From NCBI GenBank assembly GCA_035630815.1, contig DASQJY010000057.1, positions 62,001 to 126,000 of the forward strand: DNA of 64,000 nucleotides. Reading direction: 5' to 3'. Of the stretch, positions 42,497 through 50,409 are shown piece after piece (the first letter of the stretch is position 1; each line of letters starts with the position of its first letter). The DNA comes from QHVT01 sp035630815 (GTDB lineage: Bacteria; Acidobacteriota; Thermoanaerobaculia; Gp7-AA8). The notes beneath the pieces were generated by a model. It was not told the DNA's origin. It made no database searches and worked only from the letters and a program-made list of their open reading frames with translations. Made by a program: the position numbers and the translations under genes.

Positions 42497-45400
42497 TCAT
42501 TCCGATTCTACCCACACATCGTGATACCGCACCGGCGGCGGCACGAGCGAGGTCCGCACGCCGCGCAGCTCCGGCTTGTGCAGCACGAACAGGCGCTCGT
42601 GGAACAGCGGCACGAGCGGCGCCTCGGCGATCACCATCCGGTCCAGCTCGCGGTAGATCGCCGTGCGGCGCTCGGTGTCGTTGGACCGGCGCGCCTCGAT
42701 GATCTTCGCGTCGATGTCGGGACGATTGAAGAACAGCCCGCGGATTGACGTCGCTTCGCTGTGGAAGAAGATGTAGAAGAAGTTGTCCGAGTCCGGAAAG
42801 TCGGCGTACCAGTTCGCGCAGTAGATCAGGCCGTGGCCACGCGTCGCACGCGCTGAGCTGGCCTCGCTCGCCGAGTGGCGCGTCACGTTCACACGGATGC
42901 CCACCGCCGCAAGGTCCTCGACGATCAGCGGGACCATGCCGGAGTTGTTGAACTCGTCCGTGTCCCAGGTGCGGTATTCGACCGAGAACCCGGAGCCGTA
43001 GCCGGCCTGGCGCAGCAGCTCGCGCGCTTTCTCCGGGTTGTGGTCGAAGCTGCGCAGGTTCGGGTCGTAGCCGAGGAGGCCCGGCGGGAGGAGCCCTTTC
43101 GTGGTGAGCGACAGTCCGCCGTAGACGCGGTCGTTCAGCCGCCCGCGGTCGATCGCGTAGTTCATGGCCTGCCGTACCTCGACCTTGTCGAACGGGGCGC
43201 TCGACGTGTCGTAGCCGAGATACGACGTGTGCAACTGCACGGTCGTGAGCAGGTAGGGGGAGTAGCGCGGATCGTTGCGCAGCTCGCTCACGATCTTCGG
43301 CGGGATGCCGTGGGCGATATCGAGCTCGCCGCGCAGGAACGCGTCGGCCACTTCGCGGAAGCTGCGCAGGTCGAGGCGGAACGTCAGTTCGTCCAGGTTC
43401 GGCTCGTCCTGGATGTAGTAGTCGCGGTTGCGCACGAGCTTCACGTGCTCCCCGTCGACCGCTTCTTCCACGCGGAACGCGCCGAGACCGGTGCCGCGCA
43501 TGCGATACCGCTCCATGTCGCGTGCTTCCTCGATCGGCACGATGGCGCAGACGTGCATGGTCATGAGCGAGAGGAAGAACGCCACCGGCTCGGTGAGCTC
43601 GATGTCGATGGTGTGCGCGTCGCGGATGACGATGCCGCTCAGGTCGCGCGACCTCCCTTCCAGCACCTCGGTCGCGCCGCGCACGTTCTTGAATACCCAG
43701 GCGCCGCTCGACTTCACGTCCGGCATCAGGAGGCGGAGGAACGTCTCGTATACGTCGCGCGCTTCGAGCGTGCGGCCGTTGTGGAAGCGGGCGTTGCGGC
43801 GGAGGTGGAAGCGGTAGACGTGCCCCTGCTCGAGCACTTCCCACCGCTCGGCTAGGTCGGGGATGAGCTCCGCCCCTTCGCCGTACTTGACGAGCGTCGA
43901 GTGGATGGCCTTGGAGATGAACCCGAGCGCCGACGCCGAGGTATGCGCCGGATCGAACGTCAGGCGCTGCCACAGCACCGTCGACGTGGTCAGCCTGCCG
44001 CCGCGGTTCGGGGCGGGGAGGGTGAAGCGCTCGAGCTCCTGCTGGAGCAGCGTCGACTCATGGCTGAGCGAGTTCGCCATCTGGTTGAGGTCGGCCACGC
44101 CGAAGTTCGACTCGCGCGACCCCTGCTTGATGACGTCCATCGACTTCACGATGGCGGAGCTTTCGGCGGCCAGGATGGAGGTCGACTCGAGCACCGTCTG
44201 CACGAGCCCCATGATGTTCTCCATGGCCCGGCTGATGGCGCTGCTGCCGGTCTCCTGCTCGTTCATGGCCCGCTTGAGGTGCTTGGTGTAGTCGCGCACC
44301 ATCGACGCCTGCTCGCCGATCTTGCTCGAGGTCTGCGATTGCTGCTGCGTCGCCGCGGCGGTCTGCTGCACCATCTTCGTCACTTCTTCGATGGCAGCCG
44401 TGGCCGCGGCGCTGCCGCGCGCCTGCTCTTCAGTGGCGCGTGCGATCTCGGAGATGGAGTTTGTGGAGCGGCCGGTGAGCTCGAGGATCTTGTCCAGCAC
44501 TTGCGCGGCGCGCGCGGTGAGGCCCACGCCGTCCGCGACGCGGTCGGAGCTCATGGTCATCTGCTCCGCGGCGCGGCCGACGCCTTTCTGCACGTTCTGG
44601 ATCAGCGTGCGGATCTCCTCGGTCGACACCGAGGTGCGCTCCGAAAGGTCGCGGATCTCGTCGGCCACGACCGCGAAGCCGCGGCCGCGCTCACCCGCCT
44701 GCGCCGCGATGATCGCGGCGTTCAGCGCGAGCAGGTTGGTCTGGCCGGCGATGTCGTCGATGACCCGCACGATGTCGCCGATCTCCTGCGAGCGCTCCGC
44801 GAGGTCGCCGAGGGCGAGCTTCGCTTCCTCGACCGACATCTGGATCTTGCGCATGCCGTCGACCGTTCCTTCGACGGCGGAGCGCCCTTCGTTCGCCGCG
44901 TCGGTGACGTAGCGCGCGAGCTCCGACGATTGCCGCGCCGAGTTCCGGATCTCCTCGGTGGTGGCATTCATCTCCACCATCGACGAGGCGGTCTGCGTCG
45001 CGAACGACGAGAAGCTTTCGGTGTTCGTCGCCACCTCGTTGATCGACGCGACCATCTCCTCGATCGCGGACGAGGTCTGCTCGACGAACTCGGAGAGCGT
45101 GTCGGCGATGCGGCTCACTTCCTCGATCGAGGCCGACATCTGCAGGATGGAGGTGGAGGTCTCTTCCGCGTTCGCGGAGAGCTCTTCCATGCTGCGGCGA
45201 ACGTTGTTGATCGATTGGTCGATCTGCGTCACCGAGGCCGAGGTCGATTCCGTGGAGTTGAGCTGATCGGTGGCGCTGCGCGACAGCACGCGCGAGCGGC
45301 CGCTGATCTGCTCACTCGCGCGCGAGACGTCGGAGGCGAGCTGGCCGAACCGGCGGATGGTGCGCTCGAGGTTCGCCACCAGCGCCCGGATCGCCGACGC

Positions 45401-45694
45401 CATGCGCACCGATTGCGTCTCGCTCACGATGTCGCGCGCGCTCAGCGAAAGGTCGCCGTTGGTGACGCGGTCGATCAGCGTGATCATCCCCTCGCGCCGG
45501 GCCACGATGTTCTTCAGCCAGAAGGTGAAAATGGCCGAACAGATCGCGCTGGCGAGGAACGCCGCCAACATGACCTTCCACCAGAGGCTGACGTTCATCC
45601 CTGGGATGAAAACGAGGAACAGCGCGAACAGAACGATGCAGGCGACCATCAGCGACCACATCTGCTGAGCTCGTCCGAAGTGTCGATTCTTCAT
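42497..45694 (-). CDS. Methyl-accepting chemotaxis protein fused to a family-5 solute-binding protein
   Basis: 1,065 residues. Two membrane helices (about 12-31 and 39-59) are joined by a loop of only some eight residues, so there is no periplasmic sensor domain. A HAMP-like segment follows, then a full MCP signalling coiled coil to about residue 555, with the tip IDDIAGQTNLLALNAAII then GRGFAVVADEIRDLSERT near residue 320. From about 563 to the end is a complete SBP_bac_5 (oligopeptide-binding) domain: LWQRLTFDPAHTS, DLAERWEVLEQGHVYRFHLR, VRQAMNYAIDRGRLND, LIYCANWYADFPD. No helix or signal separates the two, so the binding domain should be cytoplasmic, as in the transcription factor SgrR. 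An ATG at 45721 would add nine residues. Confidence 0.9.
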   Translation of the reverse strand: MKNRHFGRAQQMWSLMVACIVLFALFLVFIPGMNVSLWWKVMLAAFLASAICSAIFTFWLKNIVARREGMITLIDRVTNGDLSLSARDIVSETQSVRMASAIRALVANLERTIRRFGQLASDVSRASEQISGRSRVLSRSATDQLNSTESTSASVTQIDQSINNVRRSMEELSANAEETSTSILQMSASIEEVSRIADTLSEFVEQTSSAIEEMVASINEVATNTESFSSFATQTASSMVEMNATTEEIRNSARQSSELARYVTDAANEGRSAVEGTVDGMRKIQMSVEEAKLALGDLAERSQEIGDIVRVIDDIAGQTNLLALNAAIIAAQAGERGRGFAVVADEIRDLSERTSVSTEEIRTLIQNVQKGVGRAAEQMTMSSDRVADGVGLTARAAQVLDKILELTGRSTNSISEIARATEEQARGSAAATAAIEEVTKMVQQTAAATQQQSQTSSKIGEQASMVRDYTKHLKRAMNEQETGSSAISRAMENIMGLVQTVLESTSILAAESSAIVKSMDVIKQGSRESNFGVADLNQMANSLSHESTLLQQELERFTLPAPNRGGRLTTSTVLWQRLTFDPAHTSASALGFISKAIHSTLVKYGEGAELIPDLAERWEVLEQGHVYRFHLRRNARFHNGRTLEARDVYETFLRLLMPDVKSSGAWVFKNVRGATEVLEGRSRDLSGIVIRDAHTIDIELTEPVAFFLSLMTMHVCAIVPIEEARDMERYRMRGTGLGAFRVEEAVDGEHVKLVRNRDYYIQDEPNLDELTFRLDLRSFREVADAFLRGELDIAHGIPPKIVSELRNDPRYSPYLLTTVQLHTSYLGYDTSSAPFDKVEVRQAMNYAIDRGRLNDRVYGGLSLTTKGLLPPGLLGYDPNLRSFDHNPEKARELLRQAGYGSGFSVEYRTWDTDEFNNSGMVPLIVEDLAAVGIRVNVTRHSASEASSARATRGHGLIYCANWYADFPDSDNFFYIFFHSEATSIRGLFFNRPDIDAKIIEARRSNDTERRTAIYRELDRMVIAEAPLVPLFHERLFVLHKPELRGVRTSLVPPPVRYHDVWVESE

Positions 45695-45738
45695 AGGTTT
45701 CGCTGGCGGCGATGCTAACATGCCGCCCCGCCCGCCTC

Positions 45739-46614
45739 ATGACCGATTACTTCTCGGCGCGCCGTGCGCTGGTCGACCAAACCCTCGCAGACCTCGCATC
45801 CCGGACCGGTGCTCCTGCGCCGCTCGCGGCGCCGCTCGCGCGGGCGCTCGGCTCGGCCGGAAAACGGGTCCGAGGCATCCTGCTCATCGCGGTGGGGGAG
45901 GCATTCGGCTGCCGCGCCGAAAAGCTCGTCCGCGCCGCCGCGGCCATCGAGATGATCCACGCCTCGTCGCTCATCCTGGACGACCTGCCGTCGATGGACG
46001 ACGCGCTCCTGCGCCGCGGCGCGCCGACGCTGCATCGCGAGTTCGGCGAGGACCTGGCCATCCTCTCCGCCGTCGCACTGCTGAATCACGCCTACGGCCT
46101 CGTGGCCAAGGCCCACGCAGAGACTTCGCCGCGCCGCTGGCCGATGCAGCAGGTGGTGCAGCGCGTGGTCGACGCCGTCGGCTGGGACGGCACGATCGCC
46201 GGGGAAGCGGTCGACCTCCATTCCGAGCAGGAGCCCCTTGATTTCCATACGCTGGAGTTCATCCACTCCCGCAAGACCGGCACGCTGTTCGTCGCGGCGG
46301 CCGCGGTGGGGGGGATGCTGGCGAACATCCATTCCGCCCCCCTCCAGCGCATCGAGGTCTTCGCCAAGAACCTCGGCCTCGCCTTCCAGATCACCGACGA
46401 CGTCCTCGACGTCACCTCCAACCCGGAGACGCTCGGCAAGGATGTGGGGAAGGACGAGCAACGCCTGACGTTCGTGAAGCTCGCGGGCGTGGAAGGGGCG
46501 CGTAAGCTGTCCGAGGAGCTGGTGGAGACGTCGCTCGCCGCCATCGAGCCACTGGGAACGTCGGCGCGCCCGCTGCGCGAGCTGGCGATTCTCGTGCGCG
46601 ACCGGGTGCGGTAA
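45739..46614 (+). CDS. Polyprenyl (farnesyl/geranylgeranyl) diphosphate synthase
   Basis: 291 residues of the IspA-type family, condensing IPP with allylic diphosphates. First Asp-rich motif LDDLPSMDD (Asp81, 82, 87, 88; the DDxxxxD form of short-chain bacterial enzymes), second motif ITDDVLD. GKRVRGILLI and FIHSRKTGTLF are also conserved. Start at ATG 45739; product chain length is not certain. Divergent from the chemoreceptor fusion with overlapping control regions. Confidence 0.92.
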   Translation: MTDYFSARRALVDQTLADLASRTGAPAPLAAPLARALGSAGKRVRGILLIAVGEAFGCRAEKLVRAAAAIEMIHASSLILDDLPSMDDALLRRGAPTLHREFGEDLAILSAVALLNHAYGLVAKAHAETSPRRWPMQQVVQRVVDAVGWDGTIAGEAVDLHSEQEPLDFHTLEFIHSRKTGTLFVAAAAVGGMLANIHSAPLQRIEVFAKNLGLAFQITDDVLDVTSNPETLGKDVGKDEQRLTFVKLAGVEGARKLSEELVETSLAAIEPLGTSARPLRELAILVRDRVR

Positions 46615-46618
46615 GTGC

Positions 46619-46757
46619 GCAAGCTGAATTTTCAGCGAGTTCGCCGAAATCCTGAGCAGGAACACTGAGCTTTTCAGCGAGTTCGCCTAAGTTGTCAGCC
46701 CGTGTGCTGAGCCTGTACGGACGCGAGCTGAAGTTGTCAGCTCGCGTCCTGAGCTCG
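46619..46757. repeat. Repetitive stem-loop tract between convergent genes
   Basis: Short hairpins recur: CTGAATTTTCAG, a related GAGCTTTTCAGC, and AGCTGAAGTTGTCAGCT. TTTTCAGCGAGTTCGCC occurs twice (near 46632 and 46672), and CTGAGC occurs several times. The tract runs from five bases after the prenyl synthase stop to the stop of the Spy-like gene and may serve as a bidirectional 3-prime structure. Confidence 0.6.
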
Positions 46758-47204
46758 TCAATCGCGCTGGTTCTTGCGCTGCTCTTTCAGCTTCGCCGCG
46801 CGCTCCCCCTTGAGGGTCTCGAGCTGCGTGCGCTGCTCAGGCGTGAGGAGGGAGAGGATCTCTACATCCTGGCGGTCGCGCAGCTCTTTCATTGCCGCCC
46901 GCTGCGAGTCGAGCTCGGCCTGCAGCGCCTTGATCTTCTCGGTGTCCTTCGCGGCACGGGCGGCCCGGATCTGGTCCATGGTGCCGTGCGACGCGTCGAG
47001 GTACGCACTCATCTCGGTGCGCGAGGTCCTCTGGATCTCTTCCATCTGCTGCCGCTGCTCCGGCGTGAGGTCGAGCTTGTTGACCAGCGCACTGACGTCG
47101 GCCTGGTAACCGCGGCGGCGCGCGCTGCGAGCCTCGTCCGGCTGGGCGAAGGCGGTCATCGAGAGGAGGGTGACGACAGCCACCGCGGGAATCCATTTCT
47201 TCAT
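46758..47204 (-). CDS. Spy-like (LTxxQ) periplasmic protein
   Basis: 148 residues, start fixed by AAAGGAGA eight bases before the ATG. Signal peptide MKKWIPAVAVVTLLSMTAFA, then two Spy repeats: LDLTPEQRQQMEEIQRT and LLTPEQRTQLETLKGE. Extended helices rich in Arg/Glu/Gln. Likely an ATP-independent periplasmic chaperone or an envelope-stress protein. Confidence 0.88.
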   Translation of the reverse strand: MKKWIPAVAVVTLLSMTAFAQPDEARSARRRGYQADVSALVNKLDLTPEQRQQMEEIQRTSRTEMSAYLDASHGTMDQIRAARAAKDTEKIKALQAELDSQRAAMKELRDRQDVEILSLLTPEQRTQLETLKGERAAKLKEQRKNQRD

Positions 47205-47334
47205 TGCAGGTCTCCTTTGTTTCGTACTGCTTCTTCTCAGACGGTTCAGCAGCCGGATAGGTTTCAGGGGTAACACGGACCGACCTCCAAATTCTTGCAC
47301 GGGAATGAATTCTGCCCCCCCGCGTTAACTGCGC

Positions 47335-47363
47335 TTGCCAGCGGCGCCCGCTGTTGGTATCTT
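47335..47363 (+). promoter_or_regulatory. Sigma-70-type promoter of tRNA-Phe
   Basis: TTGCCA (47335-47340) and TATCTT (47358-47363) with a 17-bp spacer; the start would fall near 47370, about 19 bases before the tRNA. A GCGCCGCGC discriminator follows the -10, typical of stringently controlled stable-RNA promoters. Confidence 0.7.
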
Positions 47364-47388
47364 GCGCCGCGCTCGCGCGAGAGGCCTT

Positions 47389-47464
<76 letters not shown>

Positions 47465-47533
47465 CTTGTTCCCCCTCCCTCTACGACCGCCTCACAGACA
47501 CGATTCACGTCCGGCGGGTGTAAAATCCCAACG

Positions 47534-47773
47534 ATGAGGAAGCGCACGATCAAGGCCGCCGCGGGCAAGAGCCACGTCACAGCCGCAGCCGCCCGGGCTG
47601 CCGCGCGTCCGGTTCATCGCGATAGTCGTACGGGCAAGCTCATCGTTGCGGAGCGCGGTGCGTCCGGAACGGCCGCGAGGGAGCGGGTCGCTTCATCCAG
47701 CGGCAGCAGGCGAGGTGCGGCGCGTATCAATAAGGCGACGACCTTGAAGACTTCAGTCTCGAAGACGCGCTGA
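47534..47773 (+). CDS. Small basic protein (79 aa) next to tRNA-Phe
   Basis: Lys/Arg/Ala/Ser-rich, opening MRKRTIKAAAGKSHVTAAAA and containing a RDSRTGKLIV segment. No hydrophobic core, so probably disordered or nucleic-acid associated. The stop is five bases before the next, truncated gene, and the pair looks like a two-gene unit carried near the tRNA. Family not named. Confidence 0.5.
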   Translation: MRKRTIKAAAGKSHVTAAAARAAARPVHRDSRTGKLIVAERGASGTAARERVASSSGSRRGAARINKATTLKTSVSKTR

Positions 47774-47778
47774 GTTTC

Positions 47779-48000
47779 ATGCCGTCGTACGACGATAGCG
47801 TCTTCATCAACGTTCCGTTCGACGACAAATACTCACGGCTTTCCAACGCCATCGTTTTCGCGGTTCACGACTGCGGGTTTGTCGCTCGCTCGGCGTTGAA
47901 AGTGGAAGATAGCGGTCAAGCTCGGGTCGAGAAGATCCTCGATATCATCGAGCAGTCCCGGTTCGGAATCCACGCGCGCATCTCGTCGTCGGGTGGCTGA
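47779..48000 (+). pseudogene. Truncated N-terminus of a VFINxPFD-type conserved protein
   Basis: The 73 residues begin MPSYDDSVFINVPFDDKYSR and continue with FAVHDCGFVARSALKVEDSG then ILDIIEQSRFGIH. I recall a family of conserved hypothetical proteins with a VFINCPFD start, a Rossmann/TIR-like N-terminus and usual length near 170-250 residues. Here the homologous reading stops right after SRFGIH and the frame ends in ARISSSGG. The rest is not seen in any frame downstream, so it is a remnant. Confidence 0.5.
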
Positions 48001-48134
48001 CCGAGACGCCGTGGTAAGACCCGCATCGAGACCGGGCCTACAGATCTTGCCGCCCATGGCGGCTCTGAGAAGCGCGGAGTGAGTCCACCGCGCCCCCATC
48101 CGGTCTCATCTTCACATTCATCTTCACTTTCACG

Positions 48135-48162
48135 TTGACATCGCTCCTCCCGGGGGTACACT
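48135..48162 (+). promoter_or_regulatory. Sigma-70-type promoter of the ydaO riboswitch transcript
   Basis: A perfect TTGACA (48135-48140) and TACACT (48157-48162) with a 16-bp spacer. The start would be near 48169, about 20 bases before the riboswitch. Confidence 0.75.
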
Positions 48163-48189
48163 CCTCCGGTCGCCATTTTGGTGGCGGCC

Positions 48190-48320
48190 TTGCCGCCTAA
48201 TCCTCGGCGCCGAGGAACGGGGGAACCAAATTAGTGACGGCTTGCCACCGTCCGGGGTGAATCCAGCGAGAGCTGGTAGGGCTTCCAGCCCGAATCCGAC
48301 AGCTAACCTCGTAGGCAGCC
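48190..48320 (+). promoter_or_regulatory. Cyclic di-AMP (ydaO-yuaA) riboswitch
   Basis: Conserved ydaO blocks in order: TGCCGCCTAATCCT (P1 5-prime strand), ACGGGGGAACCAAA, CCGGGGTGAATCC, CCCGAATCCGACAGC, and TAACCTCGTAGGCAG (P1 3-prime strand). These match the family as I recall it from Bacillus ydaO. Ligand binding usually turns expression off. A strong hairpin lies 17 bases downstream. First plausible sense gene downstream is rnc. Confidence 0.88.
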
Positions 48321-48337
48321 GGAAGGCTCGGCCAAGC

Positions 48338-48363
48338 AAACGCCGCGGATCCTCGCGGCGTTT
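48338..48363 (+). terminator. Hairpin terminator, likely expression platform of the riboswitch
   Basis: AAACGCCGCG, a GATCCT loop, CGCGGCGTTT: a perfect 10-bp stem ending in TTT and followed by GTCATTTCTG. The T-tract is short. It could also terminate a minus-strand transcript. Confidence 0.6.
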
Positions 48364-48364
48364 G

Positions 48365-48475
48365 TCATTTCTGCTCAGTCCCCAGGCACGTGCACGTACA
48401 CGTGCCGGCCCGGGGTTTGGCGTCTGCGACGGCGGCGAGGAGCAGCAGCGCTGCGGCAAACCCAGCTCTTCTCAT
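48365..48475 (-). CDS. Possible 36-aa secreted peptide
   Basis: Reads MRRAGFAAALLLLAAVADA, a good signal-peptide shape, then KPRAGTCTCTCLGTEQK. The Cys-Thr alternation comes from a near-palindrome (GGCACGTGCACGTACACGTG), so coding may be fortuitous. No ribosome-binding site is obvious. It runs against the riboswitch transcript. Confidence 0.25.
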   Translation of the reverse strand: MRRAGFAAALLLLAAVADAKPRAGTCTCTCLGTEQK

Positions 48476-48590
48476 GGGTTCCATCGTAGTTCGCGGCGAG
48501 CCGCAGAGAGGAAGTTCGGGACGAACCCAGGCTGGGGCGGGACGAACAGCGGCACGGGCGAGGCCAGCACACCACGTATACTTCCTTCGA

Positions 48591-49295
48591 TTGCAAGCCG
48601 ATCCCTCTGAGTTCGAGAGCCGCCTCGGGTATACGTTCACCCAGCGCGAGCTCCTCCGCCGCGCGCTCACTCACAAGTCCTACTCGCACGAAGCCAAGGA
48701 GTTGGACGTCCGGCACAACGAGACGTTCGAGTTCCTCGGGGACTCCGTCCTCGGCTTCGTGATCGGCGACCTGCTCTTCCGCCACTTCCCGCAGATGGAT
48801 GAGGGGGCGCTGTCGAAGATGAAGGCGTTCCTCGTCAGCGCGCCGAGCCTGGCCACGAAGGCGCGTGAGCTGGGGATGGGGGAGGTCATCCTCCTGGGCG
48901 TAGGCGAGGAGAAGACCGGCGGGCGGAAGAAGGATTCGCTGCTGGCGAACCTCTTCGAGGCGATGATCGCCGGGGTCTTCCTCGACGGTGGGATCGACGC
49001 GGCGCGGCAGCTCATCGAGCGCACATTCGTCCCCGACATCGAGAAGATCGACCAGCAGGACCTGCTCTTCCAGGATTTCAAGACCGCGCTTCAGGAGCTC
49101 GCGCAGGGGAAGGGCCTGCCGCTGCCCGATTACGCCGTGGTAGCCGAGGTGGGACCGGATCACGACAAGACCTTCGTGGTCGAGGTGAAGCTCGGGAAGC
49201 TCAGCGCGCGCGGTGAAGGCTCCTCGAAAAAAGAAGCGCAGCAGCAGGCGGCCCGACATGCGTTGCGCGAATTCGCGGAGCAGTACGGTACGTAG
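48591..49295 (+). CDS. rnc: Ribonuclease III
   Basis: Double-strand-specific endoribonuclease for rRNA and mRNA processing. RNase III signature RHNETFEFLGDSVLGFVIGD; the opening LGYTFTQRELLRRALTHKSY is also typical; a C-terminal dsRNA-binding domain ends ARGEGSSKKEAQQQAARHAL. Start is uncertain: TTG at 48591 gives a normal 234 residues; an ATG at 48474 would add 39 Gly/Arg-rich residues of low credibility. The C-terminus overlaps the envC-like gene by 38 bases. Confidence 0.93.
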   Translation: MQADPSEFESRLGYTFTQRELLRRALTHKSYSHEAKELDVRHNETFEFLGDSVLGFVIGDLLFRHFPQMDEGALSKMKAFLVSAPSLATKARELGMGEVILLGVGEEKTGGRKKDSLLANLFEAMIAGVFLDGGIDAARQLIERTFVPDIEKIDQQDLLFQDFKTALQELAQGKGLPLPDYAVVAEVGPDHDKTFVVEVKLGKLSARGEGSSKKEAQQQAARHALREFAEQYGT

Positions 49296-50409
49296 CGCGG
49301 TCGCCGCGCTGCTGATTGCCGTGCTGCTGCTGCCGGCGCACGCGCAGCGCCCGTCCGAGCTGGAACGGATCCGCACCGACATCACCCGCCTCCGCACGCG
49401 GCTCGACGAGGTGCGCCGCCAGGCGCGCACCGTGGAGCGCGAGCTGGAAGAGGTAGACCTGGAGCTCGGAATCCGGACGCGCGAGCTGGAGCTGGCCGCG
49501 GCCGCCGAGGCGCGGCTGGATGGGGAACAGAAGCAGCTCGAGACGCAGATCGCCGGCCTCGTCCCGCGGATCGAGCAGCAGAAGAACGCCCTCCGGAAGC
49601 GGCTGGTCGCGCTCTACCGCCTCGGCGGTCTCAGCTACGTGCGCCTGCTCCTGGCGCTCGAGGACGACCGCAACCCGATCGAGGCGATCTCGATGCTCAG
49701 CTATCTCGTCTCGCGCGATTCGCGGCTGGTGTCGCGGTTCCAGTCGACGCAGACGCAGCTCGCCGCACGACGGGGAGAGCTCGGAGACAGGCGGGAGCGG
49801 CTGCGGCGGACGAAGGTGGTCGTCGAGCAGCGGCGCCGCGCCGTCGCGGTGGCGCACGCGCAGCAGCAGAGCGTGCTCGCGCGCCTGCGCACCGAGGAGA
49901 CGGGGGCGGCGCAGCAGCTCGCGGCGCTCGAGGAAAAAGCGCGCCGGCTGCAACGTCTGGTGAACTCTCTGTCGCAGCAGAAACGCGGCATCCCGCCCGG
50001 CGTCACAGATATAAGGACCGTGCAGGGAGCGCTCGACTGGCCGGTGCGCGGCAAGGTCATCGAGCGCTTCGGGCGGCAACGTAACCCGAAGTTTGCAACG
50101 TATACGGTCAACAACGGCCTCAAAATCGAGGCCGCTCCGAACACGCAGGTCCGGGCGGTCTTTCAGGGAACAGTTCTATTTTCGCAGTGGTTCAAAGGGT
50201 ACGGAAACCTGATCATTCTCGACCACGGCAACCGAGTCTTTTCGTTGTACGGCAACCTCAAACAGCCGGCCGTAGCGGTAGGCGACCGGATCACCACCGG
50301 CCAGCCGATTGCAGGGGTCGGTGAAAGCGAAGAAGCGGCGAGCGGGCATCTCTACTTCGAGATCCGCAACGACAACCGCCCGGAAGATCCGCAGAAGTGG
50401 CTTCGATGA
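49258..50409 (+). CDS. EnvC-like murein hydrolase activator (degenerate LytM)
   Basis: 383 residues: signal peptide (SAVAALLIAVLLLPAHAQ), long coiled coil about 30-250 rich in Arg/Glu/Leu, and a C-terminal M23/LytM domain (FGRQRNPKFATYTVNNGLKI, then GYGNLIILDHGNRVFSLYG). The zinc ligands are lost: the usual H-x-G-x-D reads NGLKI and the usual HLHFE reads HLYFE. That is the EnvC/NlpD pattern, proteins that activate cell-division amidases rather than cut murein. ATG at 49258 inside rnc; its stop overlaps the next start (ATGA). Confidence 0.88.
   Translation: MRCANSRSSTVRSAVAALLIAVLLLPAHAQRPSELERIRTDITRLRTRLDEVRRQARTVERELEEVDLELGIRTRELELAAAAEARLDGEQKQLETQIAGLVPRIEQQKNALRKRLVALYRLGGLSYVRLLLALEDDRNPIEAISMLSYLVSRDSRLVSRFQSTQTQLAARRGELGDRRERLRRTKVVVEQRRRAVAVAHAQQQSVLARLRTEETGAAQQLAALEEKARRLQRLVNSLSQQKRGIPPGVTDIRTVQGALDWPVRGKVIERFGRQRNPKFATYTVNNGLKIEAAPNTQVRAVFQGTVLFSQWFKGYGNLIILDHGNRVFSLYGNLKQPAVAVGDRITTGQPIAGVGESEEAASGHLYFEIRNDNRPEDPQKWLR

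Noticed and set aside
48390..48590. N-terminal extension of rnc
   Set aside because: Residues are Gly/Arg/Ala-rich without family similarity; RNase III homology begins at about 48591.
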